From COE1 sp965114465 (GTDB lineage: Bacteria > Bacillota > Clostridia > Lachnospirales > Lachnospiraceae), in assembly GCA_965114465.1 (NCBI GenBank), contig CBCOYO010000001.1, positions 17,233 to 81,232 on the forward strand: DNA of 64,000 bases, in the 5' to 3' direction. The notes beneath the pieces were generated by a model. That model ran no database searches. It saw only the letters and a program-made list of their open reading frames with translations, and was not told the origin of the DNA. Below, piece by piece: positions 45,747-55,144 of the stretch (within the stretch, counting starts at the first letter, position 1; every line of letters starts with the position of its first letter). A program made the translations under genes and the position numbers.

Positions 45747-45790
45747 CCTTATACGCTTTTATAAAACCCTCTTATTTCCCGTTTAATCCT

Positions 45791-48283
45791 TCATTCAGCA
45801 TCTATCGCCTCTACAACGTTCATCCGTGCAATTGTCCGAAGCGGCACAGCGGTTGCTGCAAGGCAGGCGATTACGGACACGCACGCTGCTTCCAAAATAG
45901 GCACAATTGGCACTGGCGCAAGCTTCAGACTGTCGGTTGCTGCCGCCTGAATAAAAATCGTACAAATATATCCGCTCACAGCACCAATCCCCGACGCAAT
46001 CAGTCCGTAATAAGCGCCTTCCCATAAAAATGTTCGATACAGGCTTGCGGCGCTCATTCCAATTGCACGCTGCATTCCAATTTCATTGACACGGGTATGG
46101 ATATTCGTGTAAACAGTGTTAATAATATTCAGCACGCCAATCAGCCCGATAAACAATATCAGTCCCCAACTTAACAGCCGAATCTGTGCGAAGCTTTCTG
46201 CCAGTTCCTTATCTGTGACACGGTATGACAGCCAATGTGTTCCTGCATTTCCCTCGCACCATTGATCCAGCCATTCTTCAAATATTTGTTCGTCTGCATC
46301 CGGTTTTAAAATAGGATACATTTCTGCATACAACGTTTTTCCTGTTATTTTATTGTATACAGACTCTGCCACTATAGCTTGCACACCATTGATAAAACCG
46401 CTGTTATTTATCATAATCGCTGCATCTGTTATGCCTGCAACACGCAGTTCCACCCCGTTTATTGTAATCCGATCGCCTGACTGCAATTCTGTAGTCGTTA
46501 CGTTCTGTCCTTCAAAGGAAAAAGGGATTGGATTTTTTATAATACAAGCTTTGCCGTTTTTTAAATCTTCTAAATCCTGTGCGCTTAACCCTGATACATA
46601 ATTTTCCAGCCATGCTTCATTTAATGATGCAATTTGCAGCGTTTCCCATGACTGTAGTGCAAGGTTGTTTTCTATAGGTACATTGCCATCTTGATTGGAT
46701 TCATAGATTGTTAGTTTTGCAGCACGCATATTTGCAACCATTTCATTTTCTGCCAACTGCTGCATTGCCTCCGGCGAAATACCAGTTTTCTCATTGGTTA
46801 CGGCATAATCGCCCAAATGCATATTTTTTACAGAGCTGCTGCTGTCTAAAAGCCCGCTGAAACCCTGCAAAGCAACAAACACCGTAATGCTCATTACCAT
46901 TGATAATATTGTAATCGCTGTACGCCCTTTATTGCGCTTTAAATTCAAACGTGCATAAAATGCTTCAAAGTTGTGTATGTTTTTTGTCTTTCGGCTGTGG
47001 CGTTTGATACGAAGTGCCTGACCGCCCATTGCAACTGTTGGAGAAACCTTAGACGCATACCGTGCTGCCGGAAATGCCGCAAGCACTGCAAATAATACCG
47101 TTACGCCAACGCTGATTAGCAGCGGAATCCCTTTCCATGTGCTGTTCTGGGCTACCATAGCATTTAATTCCTGCATATTTTCTGCCATAAAAATATCAGG
47201 GTTTCCCAATCCGCCCAGCGCTGCCGTTAAAATCCACTTTGTGGAAGCGCCTCCTAAAAGCACCCCAAAAGGAAGTCCTGCGCCACATAGTATTAATAAT
47301 TGAATCGTCACTAATAAATAAAGCTGATTTTTTTCACATCCAATGGCACGGAGTGTTCCGTATCCACAAATACGCTTTGCAACGGCAACTTTAAGGATAT
47401 TGTAAATAACCAGCCCCGCTGCCAACAAAATCAAGATGCCAACCAGCACACAAGCTGCCATCATAAATGGAAACCCTCCGGCATCGCTTGCTGTGTCTTT
47501 TTCACCGTAATCTATGCCCAGTGCGTCCAAAAGCACCCAATTATATTGGATATAGGCATCTTCTATCTTTAACTGTTTTGCCAAATCTGTGACCACTTGC
47601 TGAAACGTATTTTTGTTGATTGTTTTAAAGTCTGTTGAGTACAGCAGATACCATTCCGGTAGCAGATGCGCCGCAGTTCCTTCCCCGACAATGCCTCCCA
47701 TAACGCCGCTGATACGCCCCATATACCAATTCTCCAAAATACCTGTCAAAACAAAATCCGCTGTATATTGATAGGGCGCTCCGCCGTCTACCTGCCTGCT
47801 CACTTCCAGAGGAAGCGAAATTTTATCACCAACCGTTCCCTGAAATCCAAGATACTGCAGCGCCTCCTGAGAAAGCGCAATCTCTCCTTTTGTTTGGGGA
47901 AGGCGTCCCTCTTTCAGCTTCTTCACCTCAGGATATAGATCTAACGCTGTGCCTTGGTATTCCCTTATCTGTAAACGAAGCCCACTGTTTCCCAATACAG
48001 TGCTTCCCAAATAAATCCAGCTTCCCAGTTCTTTCAGCCGTGCATCTGCCAAAAGCGCTGCATTCTGCTCAGCCGTTAATTGATGAAATGTTGCGTAGCG
48101 GTTTCCATTCAGCCCCTCTGCCTGATGAATCCGCATTGCCTGCAAAATACCAACCGACTGCCCCATAACGGTTGTTGCGATGGTCGAAAGCACTACTGCA
48201 ATCCAGATTAATACAGAAGTCACTTTCTGCGCCCAAAGTTCTTTGACTGCTAACATTTGATATGATTTTATTCCCTTTAACAT
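45791..48283 (-). CDS. ABC transporter permease, FtsX/MacB type
   Basis: An 830-residue membrane protein with two FtsX domains. A first membrane helix (about 20-42) is followed by an extracytoplasmic segment, three helices near 270-400, then a second unit with a helix near 460-480, another extracytoplasmic segment and three helices at the C-terminus (about 705-815), ending ARMNVVEAIDAE. This layout suits mechanotransmission or export of peptides or lipoproteins rather than import. The start follows AGGGAGAAATTGAA. It lies downstream of its ATPase gene with a 41-bp gap; no binding protein or two-component genes are adjacent. Confidence 0.9.
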   Translation of the reverse strand: MLKGIKSYQMLAVKELWAQKVTSVLIWIAVVLSTIATTVMGQSVGILQAMRIHQAEGLNGNRYATFHQLTAEQNAALLADARLKELGSWIYLGSTVLGNSGLRLQIREYQGTALDLYPEVKKLKEGRLPQTKGEIALSQEALQYLGFQGTVGDKISLPLEVSRQVDGGAPYQYTADFVLTGILENWYMGRISGVMGGIVGEGTAAHLLPEWYLLYSTDFKTINKNTFQQVVTDLAKQLKIEDAYIQYNWVLLDALGIDYGEKDTASDAGGFPFMMAACVLVGILILLAAGLVIYNILKVAVAKRICGYGTLRAIGCEKNQLYLLVTIQLLILCGAGLPFGVLLGGASTKWILTAALGGLGNPDIFMAENMQELNAMVAQNSTWKGIPLLISVGVTVLFAVLAAFPAARYASKVSPTVAMGGQALRIKRHSRKTKNIHNFEAFYARLNLKRNKGRTAITILSMVMSITVFVALQGFSGLLDSSSSVKNMHLGDYAVTNEKTGISPEAMQQLAENEMVANMRAAKLTIYESNQDGNVPIENNLALQSWETLQIASLNEAWLENYVSGLSAQDLEDLKNGKACIIKNPIPFSFEGQNVTTTELQSGDRITINGVELRVAGITDAAIMINNSGFINGVQAIVAESVYNKITGKTLYAEMYPILKPDADEQIFEEWLDQWCEGNAGTHWLSYRVTDKELAESFAQIRLLSWGLILFIGLIGVLNIINTVYTNIHTRVNEIGMQRAIGMSAASLYRTFLWEGAYYGLIASGIGAVSGYICTIFIQAAATDSLKLAPVPIVPILEAACVSVIACLAATAVPLRTIARMNVVEAIDAE

Positions 48284-48324
48284 TTCAATTTCTCCCTATC
48301 TTGCCAAGCCTTCCGTCTGCCACT

Positions 48325-48984
48325 TTACGATAAAATCCCGTCTACAATGGTAAACTGTCTTTTTGCCATCTGTGCGACACGGTTGTCATGTGTAATAATT
48401 ACCAGCGTTTTCCCTAGTTTTTTCCAAATATCCCTCAACATCTCCATAACTTCCCCACCACTTTTGCTGTCGAGGTTTCCGGTTGGCTCATCGGCAAAAA
48501 TAATGTCCGGCTGCGCAATTAACGCCCTTGCAATAGCAACACGCTGCTGCTGCCCGCCAGATAATTCATGCGGCAAATGCGTCAACCGCCCACTAATACC
48601 CAGCAATTGTGTAAGCTGTGCCAGATATGCTTCGTCAGGTTTCTTTTTATCCAATAGCAGCGGCATAATAATATTTTCTCTTGCGGTTAAAACCGGAAGC
48701 AGGTTAAACTGCTGAAACACAAACCCAATACGCTGGCGGCGAAATGCCGAAAGTTCCTTATCATGATAGGAATAAATTTCCTTGCCATCATATGTTAAAC
48801 TTCCCGAAGTCGGTTTATCCAGCCCCGACAACAAATGCAGCAGCGTACTTTTCCCACTGCCTGACGGCCCCATAATTGAGATAAAATCATTTGCCCCAAT
48901 TTCCATATTCACTTTGTCAAGCGCCACAATCTGATTCTCACCACTGCCATAAATTTTGGATAATTCTTTAACTTTGATATTCAT
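48325..48984 (-). CDS. ABC transporter ATP-binding protein, MacB/LolD type
   Basis: A 219-residue ATPase with Walker A GPSGSGKST, Q-loop FVFQQFNLLP, signature LSGGQQQR, Walker B IIFADEPTG and a switch histidine in VIITHD. The FQQFNLLPVLTARENI stretch is typical of the family that powers FtsX-type permeases, and the permease gene follows. The start at 48984 has AGGA upstream; the frame extends further 5' without a site. Confidence 0.93.
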   Translation of the reverse strand: MNIKVKELSKIYGSGENQIVALDKVNMEIGANDFISIMGPSGSGKSTLLHLLSGLDKPTSGSLTYDGKEIYSYHDKELSAFRRQRIGFVFQQFNLLPVLTARENIIMPLLLDKKKPDEAYLAQLTQLLGISGRLTHLPHELSGGQQQRVAIARALIAQPDIIFADEPTGNLDSKSGGEVMEMLRDIWKKLGKTLVIITHDNRVAQMAKRQFTIVDGILS

Positions 48985-49508
48985 AAGATTCTTTTCCTGC
49001 CTTTCCAAATAAATGTGCAAACAACTGTTTATTCTATTGTTTCCCACAATTTTAACTGCAGCAAAACATTCCTGTTTTTCTACAGTTCCTTACTATTGAT
49101 TGATACAAGAAAAGTTTAATTAGAAAATCTCAAGAAATGCTCAAGATTTGTTACTTTTTTAATTAATTGTTGTTGGCAAATCTCCATTATAGAACGGCGC
49201 AACTCCATTTTCAACCAAAATACACTCTGTTCCAGCCTAAGCCCTTTTATAAGTGAACGAACGTTTCTTAACTATTTTCACTTTAAACAGCCTGCTGACA
49301 TAAAATTTAGAAAATGACAATCGCCGCAACCGCTTCTATAGAAAGCCGTTCTTATTGGAAAGAAAAATCTAATTGTTTTTGAATATATACTACATAACGC
49401 CAGAATTTACCGTTCTGCATTAGTTAAACGTATATGGCTGACGTTATGTAATCAGGTTACTCGGAAATTTTAACTATTAAGCAGTATAAATTATAATGTT
49501 GATAATTT
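48985..49508. other. Intergenic region upstream of the ABC operon
   Basis: About 520 bp with no gene; it contains R3 copy 2 near its right end. Confidence 0.5.
49391..49489. repeat. R3 interspersed repeat, copy 2
   Basis: The same 99-bp element as at 45322-45420, with a few substitutions. Its stem CATAACGCCAG / CTGACGTTATG has a mismatch at a different position from copy 1, so changes have partly compensated to keep the hairpin. Confidence 0.8.
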
Positions 49509-51104
49509 TTAAACAACCGCCTCCACGATCGTTTTATCTCCCAGTGTTATCACTCGAACCCCCGTTTCTTTCTTTTGATTAAAATTAAAACTTAACAGAT
49601 AACCTTTTTTCTGCTGAAAATAATCAAGATATTCCGTCAACTGTTGTTCGCCGCGTTCATTATATTCATTTCCATGCCAAATTTTCAATTCAACAATAAA
49701 CTGCTCGCCACAATAATCTACAATTAAGTCTGTCCGCCTTGCATCTCTTGTCTGTGCTTCCATATAATAATTGCCTGTGCCATTAATAATCGGTTTTAAA
49801 TACAGCAGGAAAAATTTACGCCCATAATTTTCAACAAACTTCTGATCATTATCACCATAAATCTCATGAAAATATTCGACAAACTTCTGTAGTATCAACT
49901 CCATATCCAGCCGATTATTTTTAACAAACTGTGGACTGTCACTCTGCCCCTGCCAGAAGACATCACTGTTTATAGATTCCTTGGCAATAAACATATTTAA
50001 TAACCGCATTTCAAAAATACGATTCGCCATAACTACCTGACCATTGCACTCTTTTAAAAAACCGAACATAATCCCTATATTAATAGATTTCACATCTGGG
50101 CTAAAAGTAACCCGCATTCCTTGATATAGAATTTGCTCTATTATTTTGCTTAAATCCTTATAAGTATCCAATTGCTTCGTCATACTATCAAATAATGGCG
50201 TATTTTCATTTAATAACATCTTTACTGCTTCCGCAACACCTTCTTTTGTCCACACATCTGCTAAATCCTCAAATCCCTTTCTATCAGGAACTTCTTCATC
50301 AAGCAACTTACAAATCGCAGAAACAAGATAGGGATAACCAGAAGTATACTGATATATCTCCTGCGCAACCGATTGAATATCCATTCCTATATGATTGTCT
50401 GCTTCATATTCCTGTAACATTCTCGCAATTTGTTCTGCCGAAAAATTCATATTCAAATTAAATTTCGCGGCAATATTCCACGGGCTATTATATTGGTGTT
50501 GATCGTCAGGACGGATTTTCAGCTTTAAATTTTTAATATCATACACCCCTGCAAGAATCACGGAACGGAAAATTGGTGTATTTTCTCGATTGAGATAATA
50601 TCCCCTAAGCTGTGCAAGGAAATCAATAAAAACCTGATGATTTGACGCACTGTCCACTTCGTCGATAATTAAAACAATCGGTCTTTTTGACGTTTCGCAC
50701 ATTCTGCTAAGTTCGCAAAACAAAACATCCATTGAATTGTTTTCACTGCCTTTTAAAGCATGAAGGCGCTGAAATACTTCTGCCTCTAAATCATCCGTTA
50801 ACTGTTCTTGTTTCAACAGCAAATTTTCCATATAGCTAGCAAACTTTGCAACAAATGTCTGCTCATCTACAAAATTTGCCGTACTCATCAACTGAAAATC
50901 CATTGCCACTACAATATAATCTTCTTTTAAATATTCCGCAAGCGCCATTAACGTGGTTGTTTTGCCATACTGCCTGCCCCTGTTCATCACAAAATACTTT
51001 CCTCTGTCCACGAAAAGCTTTTTTATCCGATCCAGCCTATCCTCCAACCCTACCATATAATGCTCATCGGGCTTACAGCGTCCCTCTGTATTAAAATAAC
51101 GCAA
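49509..51104 (-). CDS. AAA-type ATPase fused to PD-(D/E)XK nuclease-like domain
   Basis: A 531-residue protein: P-loop ATPase (Walker A GRQYGKTT at 43-50; Walker B PIVLIIDEVD near 145), a helical/winged-helix middle, and a C-terminal PD-(D/E)XK-like fold (about 445-531: RRTDLIVDY, FIVELKIWHG, ERGEQQLTEYLDYF). Similar proteins are abundant in Clostridia and Bacteroidetes; their function is unproven, with defence or DNA processing suggested. The TTG at 51104 is the start: it has AAGGAGG at proper spacing and gives MRYFNTEG, the usual N-terminus. It is 16 bp behind the PurF-like gene. Confidence 0.85.
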   Translation of the reverse strand: MRYFNTEGRCKPDEHYMVGLEDRLDRIKKLFVDRGKYFVMNRGRQYGKTTTLMALAEYLKEDYIVVAMDFQLMSTANFVDEQTFVAKFASYMENLLLKQEQLTDDLEAEVFQRLHALKGSENNSMDVLFCELSRMCETSKRPIVLIIDEVDSASNHQVFIDFLAQLRGYYLNRENTPIFRSVILAGVYDIKNLKLKIRPDDQHQYNSPWNIAAKFNLNMNFSAEQIARMLQEYEADNHIGMDIQSVAQEIYQYTSGYPYLVSAICKLLDEEVPDRKGFEDLADVWTKEGVAEAVKMLLNENTPLFDSMTKQLDTYKDLSKIIEQILYQGMRVTFSPDVKSINIGIMFGFLKECNGQVVMANRIFEMRLLNMFIAKESINSDVFWQGQSDSPQFVKNNRLDMELILQKFVEYFHEIYGDNDQKFVENYGRKFFLLYLKPIINGTGNYYMEAQTRDARRTDLIVDYCGEQFIVELKIWHGNEYNERGEQQLTEYLDYFQQKKGYLLSFNFNQKKETGVRVITLGDKTIVEAVV

Positions 51105-51120
51105 TTCGTTCGCTCCCTCC

Positions 51121-52530
51121 TTATTTCTCCCTGCCATTCCAGCAATATGTGCACAGTCTACTCTTGTCAATGCCAACGGCATCTAACATATCATCTAACC
51201 GGTTAAACCGCAGCGACGTAAAATTTAATTCCTTACGGATTTCCTCCACCATTTGCTCATATTTCGGGGATTCGGGGTCTGCATATTCCTGAAGGACTTC
51301 CTCTGTTACATTCCCATCTTCCAACCGATCAATTACACGCCTTGTGATTAAATCCATCTCCGATGTCGAGCGCGAAAAATTCAAATATTTACAGCCATAC
51401 ATTAACGGCGGACAAGCCGGACGAATATGCACTTCTTTCGCACCGCTCTGATATAAAAACTCCGTTGTTTCCCGCATCTGCGTACCGCGCACTATAGAAT
51501 CATCAATTAATAACAAGCTTTTGTCACGAATTAACTCGTCCACTGCCAAAAGCTTCATTCTTGCAATTAAATTCCGCTTGCTTTGCACTGTCGGCATAAA
51601 AGATCGCGGCCATGTTGGCGTATACTTTATAAACGGTCTGGAAAACGGCACGCCCGATTCATTCGCATAACCGATTGCATGGGCAATACCAGAATCTGGC
51701 ACACCTGCAACAATATCCGGCTTAACATGATCGCGCTGCGCCATTCTCTTACCGCATTCATATCGCATATTTTCCACGCTCCGACCTTCATAAGAACTTG
51801 AAGGATATCCATAATACACCCATAAAAATGTACAAATCTTCATCTCTGCATTGGGATGCACCAGCGTTACACAGCCTTTTTCTGTGATTACAGCAATTTC
51901 ACCAGCCCCTAACTCCCGTTCATCTGTGTAACCCAAATTTTTATATGCAAAGTTTTCAAAGGAAACACAACAGGCGTCCTCTTTTTTGCCAACTGCAATC
52001 GGTGTCCTTCCATACTTATCACGCGCTGCATAAATACCTGCCTCATTCATTAATAACAAGGACACAGATCCATCCACTGCTTCCAATGCGTAGTGAATCC
52101 CTTCTATTAAATTTTCTTTCTGGTTAATCAAAGCCGCAATCATTTCCGTCGCATTGATATCCCCGCCGCTCATCTCCAAAAAATGAGAGCATCCGCTCTG
52201 AAACAGACTGTCGGAAAGCGCCTCAATATTGTTAATTTTACCTACTGTCGTTAAAGCATATGTTCCATGATGCGAACGCACAATTAACGGCTGCGGTTCA
52301 AAATCCGAAATACATCCAATCCCCAAATGACCTTTCATGGTCTGCACATCTTTATCAAACTTTGTACGAAACGGTGCATTTTCAATATTATGGATTGCGC
52401 GGTTAAAGCCGTCCTCTCCATACACTGCCATACCGCCGCGCCGCGTACCTAAATGCGAATGATAGTCAATACCAAAAAATAAGTCAAATACACAATCCTG
52501 TTTTGCTGCTACACCAAAAAATCCACCCAT
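51121..52530 (-). CDS. Amidophosphoribosyltransferase (PurF) paralogue lacking the catalytic cysteine
   Basis: A 469-residue PurF-like protein. The N-terminal Ntn-glutaminase fold and the C-terminal phosphoribosyltransferase fold are both recognisable, with the PRPP loop LLLIDDSIVRGTQ intact, plus GVPDSGIAHAIGYA and RPACPPLMYGC. However, the chain begins MGGFFGV, where PurF has MCGIFGI, so the nucleophile Cys that attacks glutamine is absent. It may use free ammonia, or serve another role. AGAGGA seven bases before 52530 fixes the start; an upstream ATG at 52548 lacks a site. No other pur genes are nearby; it is in operon with the AAA/PD-(D/E)XK gene. Confidence 0.88.
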   Translation of the reverse strand: MGGFFGVAAKQDCVFDLFFGIDYHSHLGTRRGGMAVYGEDGFNRAIHNIENAPFRTKFDKDVQTMKGHLGIGCISDFEPQPLIVRSHHGTYALTTVGKINNIEALSDSLFQSGCSHFLEMSGGDINATEMIAALINQKENLIEGIHYALEAVDGSVSLLLMNEAGIYAARDKYGRTPIAVGKKEDACCVSFENFAYKNLGYTDERELGAGEIAVITEKGCVTLVHPNAEMKICTFLWVYYGYPSSSYEGRSVENMRYECGKRMAQRDHVKPDIVAGVPDSGIAHAIGYANESGVPFSRPFIKYTPTWPRSFMPTVQSKRNLIARMKLLAVDELIRDKSLLLIDDSIVRGTQMRETTEFLYQSGAKEVHIRPACPPLMYGCKYLNFSRSTSEMDLITRRVIDRLEDGNVTEEVLQEYADPESPKYEQMVEEIRKELNFTSLRFNRLDDMLDAVGIDKSRLCTYCWNGREK

Positions 52531-52596
52531 TATTTTTTCCTCTTTCATTTCTTTATTCTATTATCAATAAACTTATTTACCAAATTCCTAACAAGT

Positions 52597-52626
52597 ATTA
52601 TAAATAAAAAACATATGTTACGTCAA
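52597..52626 (-). promoter_or_regulatory. Sigma-A promoter of the PurF-like operon
   Basis: Minus-strand TTGACG (52621-52626) and TATAAT (52597-52602) with an 18-base spacer. No purine riboswitch is visible in the short leader. Confidence 0.6.
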
Positions 52627-52738
52627 TAAAAAATACTCTTTTATTAACAGCAAATTCCTGTTTTTCCAAAGATTGCAGGTTTACAACTGTGAGTTGAGTT
52701 ATAACGAAAAAAACAACCTGTCATATATGGATTTTACA

Positions 52739-52773
52739 TTATATGATAGCTATAATAATTTCGTATCATATAA
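52739..52773. promoter_or_regulatory. Inverted-repeat operator around the -10 of the XRE gene
   Basis: TTATATGATA (52739-52748) and TATCATATAA (52764-52773) are perfect 10-bp inverted repeats flanking TATAAT (52751-52756). The gene begins 33 bp downstream, so autorepression is likely. Confidence 0.6.
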
Positions 52774-52805
52774 CTGTTATTGTAAAGTCAAAGGAGATAA
52801 AAAAT

Positions 52806-54056
52806 ATGTTTGATGTCAAAAAAATGGGGGAGCAGATCGCACATCTGCGCATGGAACGCAACTACACGCAGGAACAGCTCGCAGAAAAATTAAAGATTTC
52901 TCCTCAAGCGGTCAGCAAATGGGAAAATGGAAAGGCTGTGCCTGAAGTATCAATGCTTTATGAAATTTCCAGATTTTTTAATTATTCTATAGATAGGATT
53001 CTAGATCCCACGTCATGTTTTTTGCGCAATATAGACTTTAATTATGAATTTCTTGTTAAACCGAGGATCTCTGTAGCTGATTACTCAGGGCCCGAGTGGC
53101 CTAAAAGCATCTCATCTGCTTCTTTTTTAACTGCTGTAAAATTGTTTTTTGGATTGGAGCAACGCAAGGATGCCAAAGGCCGTCAGATCAATGACGATAA
53201 TGAATATATTTTGCAGTCAGCAATCACGAATATATGTTTTGGATATTCATATTCACCCGATCAATTTATTCATGACAGCTTTTTGATATATGGTTTAGAT
53301 TATGAGATACATGCAAAAGCAGATTATTCAGAAGACGAATTAATTACTCTTGTCTGCGAACAGATTGAACATGGTTATCCTGTTATTATCATGCCTAAAG
53401 ACTATACGGATATTATTTTTGCTATTGGGTTTTCCGACCATGGACAGATTTTAAAAGGATTGGGTTTTTTAGAGGGAGATGATCAAAAAAACGCAAGGAT
53501 AAACTTTGACCAGCTTAATCAATATGCCGGCTGGTACAAGATTAACTGCGATATAATGCTCCTTAAGTCTTCCGATGAAATAATGCCGCTGGCAAAAGCA
53601 TGTATTCATGCGCTCTTTAGAGGGATAACACTGCTATCAAATAACAAGCACAGTGGAGCAGATAAAATGCAGGGCTATGGTGTAGTTATTTACCGAAACT
53701 GGTGTGAACTGTTAAGAGAAGAAAACCAAAAAGATGCCGATCAAATCGAATGTGTTTTTCCGCATGCGTTTATTCACTATGAGAATAAATTAAGAACGAA
53801 ACAGTTTTTTGAACTATGCATTAATCTAATTCCCAATATAGATAAGGAATTAATGACTTTAGCAATAAATCAATATCATGACATTATATCCTCTGCAGCA
53901 GAAATAGCAACAATTGCCCACCAGCGTGATTCATTTCCAAAAGACTCTCTAAAAGAAAAAAGAAATAATATCATTGAAATGCTGCGCAGAAGTTGTGAAC
54001 AGGAAGAACTTGCCTTATGTTATTTACAAAAGGCAATAGCACCTTTTCAGGGATAA
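52806..54056 (+). CDS. XRE-family regulator with C39-peptidase-like C-terminal domain
   Basis: A 416-residue protein: N-terminal Cro/C1 helix-turn-helix (about 8-65: EQIAHLRMERNYTQEQLAEK, SPQAVSKWENG), then a domain resembling the BtrH/peptidase C39-like fold (about 95-230: NICFGYSYSPDQF, YEIHAKADYSEDELI, EQIEHGYPVIIM), without an obvious catalytic Cys-His pair, and a helical tail. It may sense a peptide or act as a scaffold. The start at 52806 follows AAAGGAGAT. It is divergent from the PurF-like operon. Confidence 0.8.
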   Translation: MFDVKKMGEQIAHLRMERNYTQEQLAEKLKISPQAVSKWENGKAVPEVSMLYEISRFFNYSIDRILDPTSCFLRNIDFNYEFLVKPRISVADYSGPEWPKSISSASFLTAVKLFFGLEQRKDAKGRQINDDNEYILQSAITNICFGYSYSPDQFIHDSFLIYGLDYEIHAKADYSEDELITLVCEQIEHGYPVIIMPKDYTDIIFAIGFSDHGQILKGLGFLEGDDQKNARINFDQLNQYAGWYKINCDIMLLKSSDEIMPLAKACIHALFRGITLLSNNKHSGADKMQGYGVVIYRNWCELLREENQKDADQIECVFPHAFIHYENKLRTKQFFELCINLIPNIDKELMTLAINQYHDIISSAAEIATIAHQRDSFPKDSLKEKRNNIIEMLRRSCEQEELALCYLQKAIAPFQG

Positions 54057-54155
54057 AATTTAATGGAAACAGCGGGCTGGATTTCCGGTACTCCCCGAAA
54101 CCTGCCCGCCACCTTCAAATCTTTGTGCTGACTTCCGCCCCGTTGCTTTCCTCCC

Positions 54156-55001
54156 TTATAAGCAGATATCAACATGCGTATAAACTGCTTCCTGTGCTGT
54201 TGCTGCTTTTGGAACATCTGTTTCAACTGGCTGCACGTTTTCCGCCTGTGTGCTGTCATCCCGCTGTGCATTCTCCGCATTTCCAGTTTGTAATACAATG
54301 TTCGATACACCATCTTGTGCTTTTTCTCCGTTTGTACCACTTTCCCCTGCCTTTTCGGTTGTGCTTTCTGCCTGATCTGTTTTTTCTTCTTTTGCCTCAG
54401 ATGTCTTATTGTCATTGTGCTCTGACGCAGCAGCTTCTTCTACAGCCTTATTTGCCTCTGCGAGCGTACTCATTTGTGAGGCTGTTACATTCTCCGCTTT
54501 CTGCTCTAGTTCAGCAATTTTCTCTTTCTTGGCTTCCACATTTCCTCCGCCCTGCTTAACCTCTGCTTTCAGGACATTCGCCCCATCTTGCATCCTTGTT
54601 GCCACGCTGCCCTGTACTTTTGCCTGCTTAATAGACGTGTCCGCAGAAAGCATTGCTGTTGTGCTGGCCTGTGACAGTCCTGTATTTGTTTCGCCTGCTG
54701 TTGTTTTCATTCCGTCGAGCTTATCGTCCATTGAGGAAGCTTTCGCCTGCTGTTTTTCTTTTCGCTGATCTATCTGATGCTGCCTTAACTGCATATTCAG
54801 ATCAGCAATCTGCTGCTGTATCTCCTGCCTTTTTTTCATCTTTTCCTCTAATGTCATATCCTCATTAGAAGAAAGTTCCTGCATCTGCTTCTGTGCATTG
54901 GCAATTTGGTTCTGGATATTCCGGCTGTAAGAATCTGCTGCCTGATTCATTCCCATCTGCGCCATCTGTGTGTTCGCTCCATTGGTACTGTTAATTTTCA
55001 T
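54156..55001 (-). CDS. FlxA-like coiled-coil protein
   Basis: A 281-residue protein whose N-terminus (MKINSTNGANTQ...) and amphipathic helix (about 25-95: IQNQIANAQKQMQELSS, EKMKKRQEIQQQIADLNMQL) match the FlxA-like family, known near motility genes. The middle is a predicted coiled coil and the last 100 residues are a charged, disordered tail (Glu/Lys/Thr/Ala). There is no signal peptide. The start follows AAGGAGGACACTACA. The function is unknown. Confidence 0.75.
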   Translation of the reverse strand: MKINSTNGANTQMAQMGMNQAADSYSRNIQNQIANAQKQMQELSSNEDMTLEEKMKKRQEIQQQIADLNMQLRQHQIDQRKEKQQAKASSMDDKLDGMKTTAGETNTGLSQASTTAMLSADTSIKQAKVQGSVATRMQDGANVLKAEVKQGGGNVEAKKEKIAELEQKAENVTASQMSTLAEANKAVEEAAASEHNDNKTSEAKEEKTDQAESTTEKAGESGTNGEKAQDGVSNIVLQTGNAENAQRDDSTQAENVQPVETDVPKAATAQEAVYTHVDICL

Positions 55002-55144
55002 TGTAGTGTCCTCCTTGAAAAAATTTTGAAAGCCGTTTTACATATAATAAAAATAAAATCCTGCTTTCTATCAATTTTATCGGGACATTATTTGTACAGA
55101 TAAAGCGCGATGTTGTGAACCGCCCTCATTCTGTTGTAAACCCA

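Larger units (their letters stand above)
44914..45790. other. Repeat-dense intergenic region
   Basis: About 870 bp without a gene, holding five structured elements in a row: a hairpin GTCAAAAGCATA / TATGTTTTTGAC (45086-45122), the 165-bp hairpin R5, R3 copy 1, R4 copy 2 and the 103-bp hairpin R6. Confidence 0.75.

Noticed and set aside
52531..52740. Purine riboswitch upstream of the PurF-like gene
   Set aside because: The promoter is only about 70 bp from the start codon and no conserved riboswitch core is visible.
54057..54559. Plus-strand frame following the XRE gene
   Set aside because: It runs antisense to the well-supported FlxA-like gene and has atypical composition.
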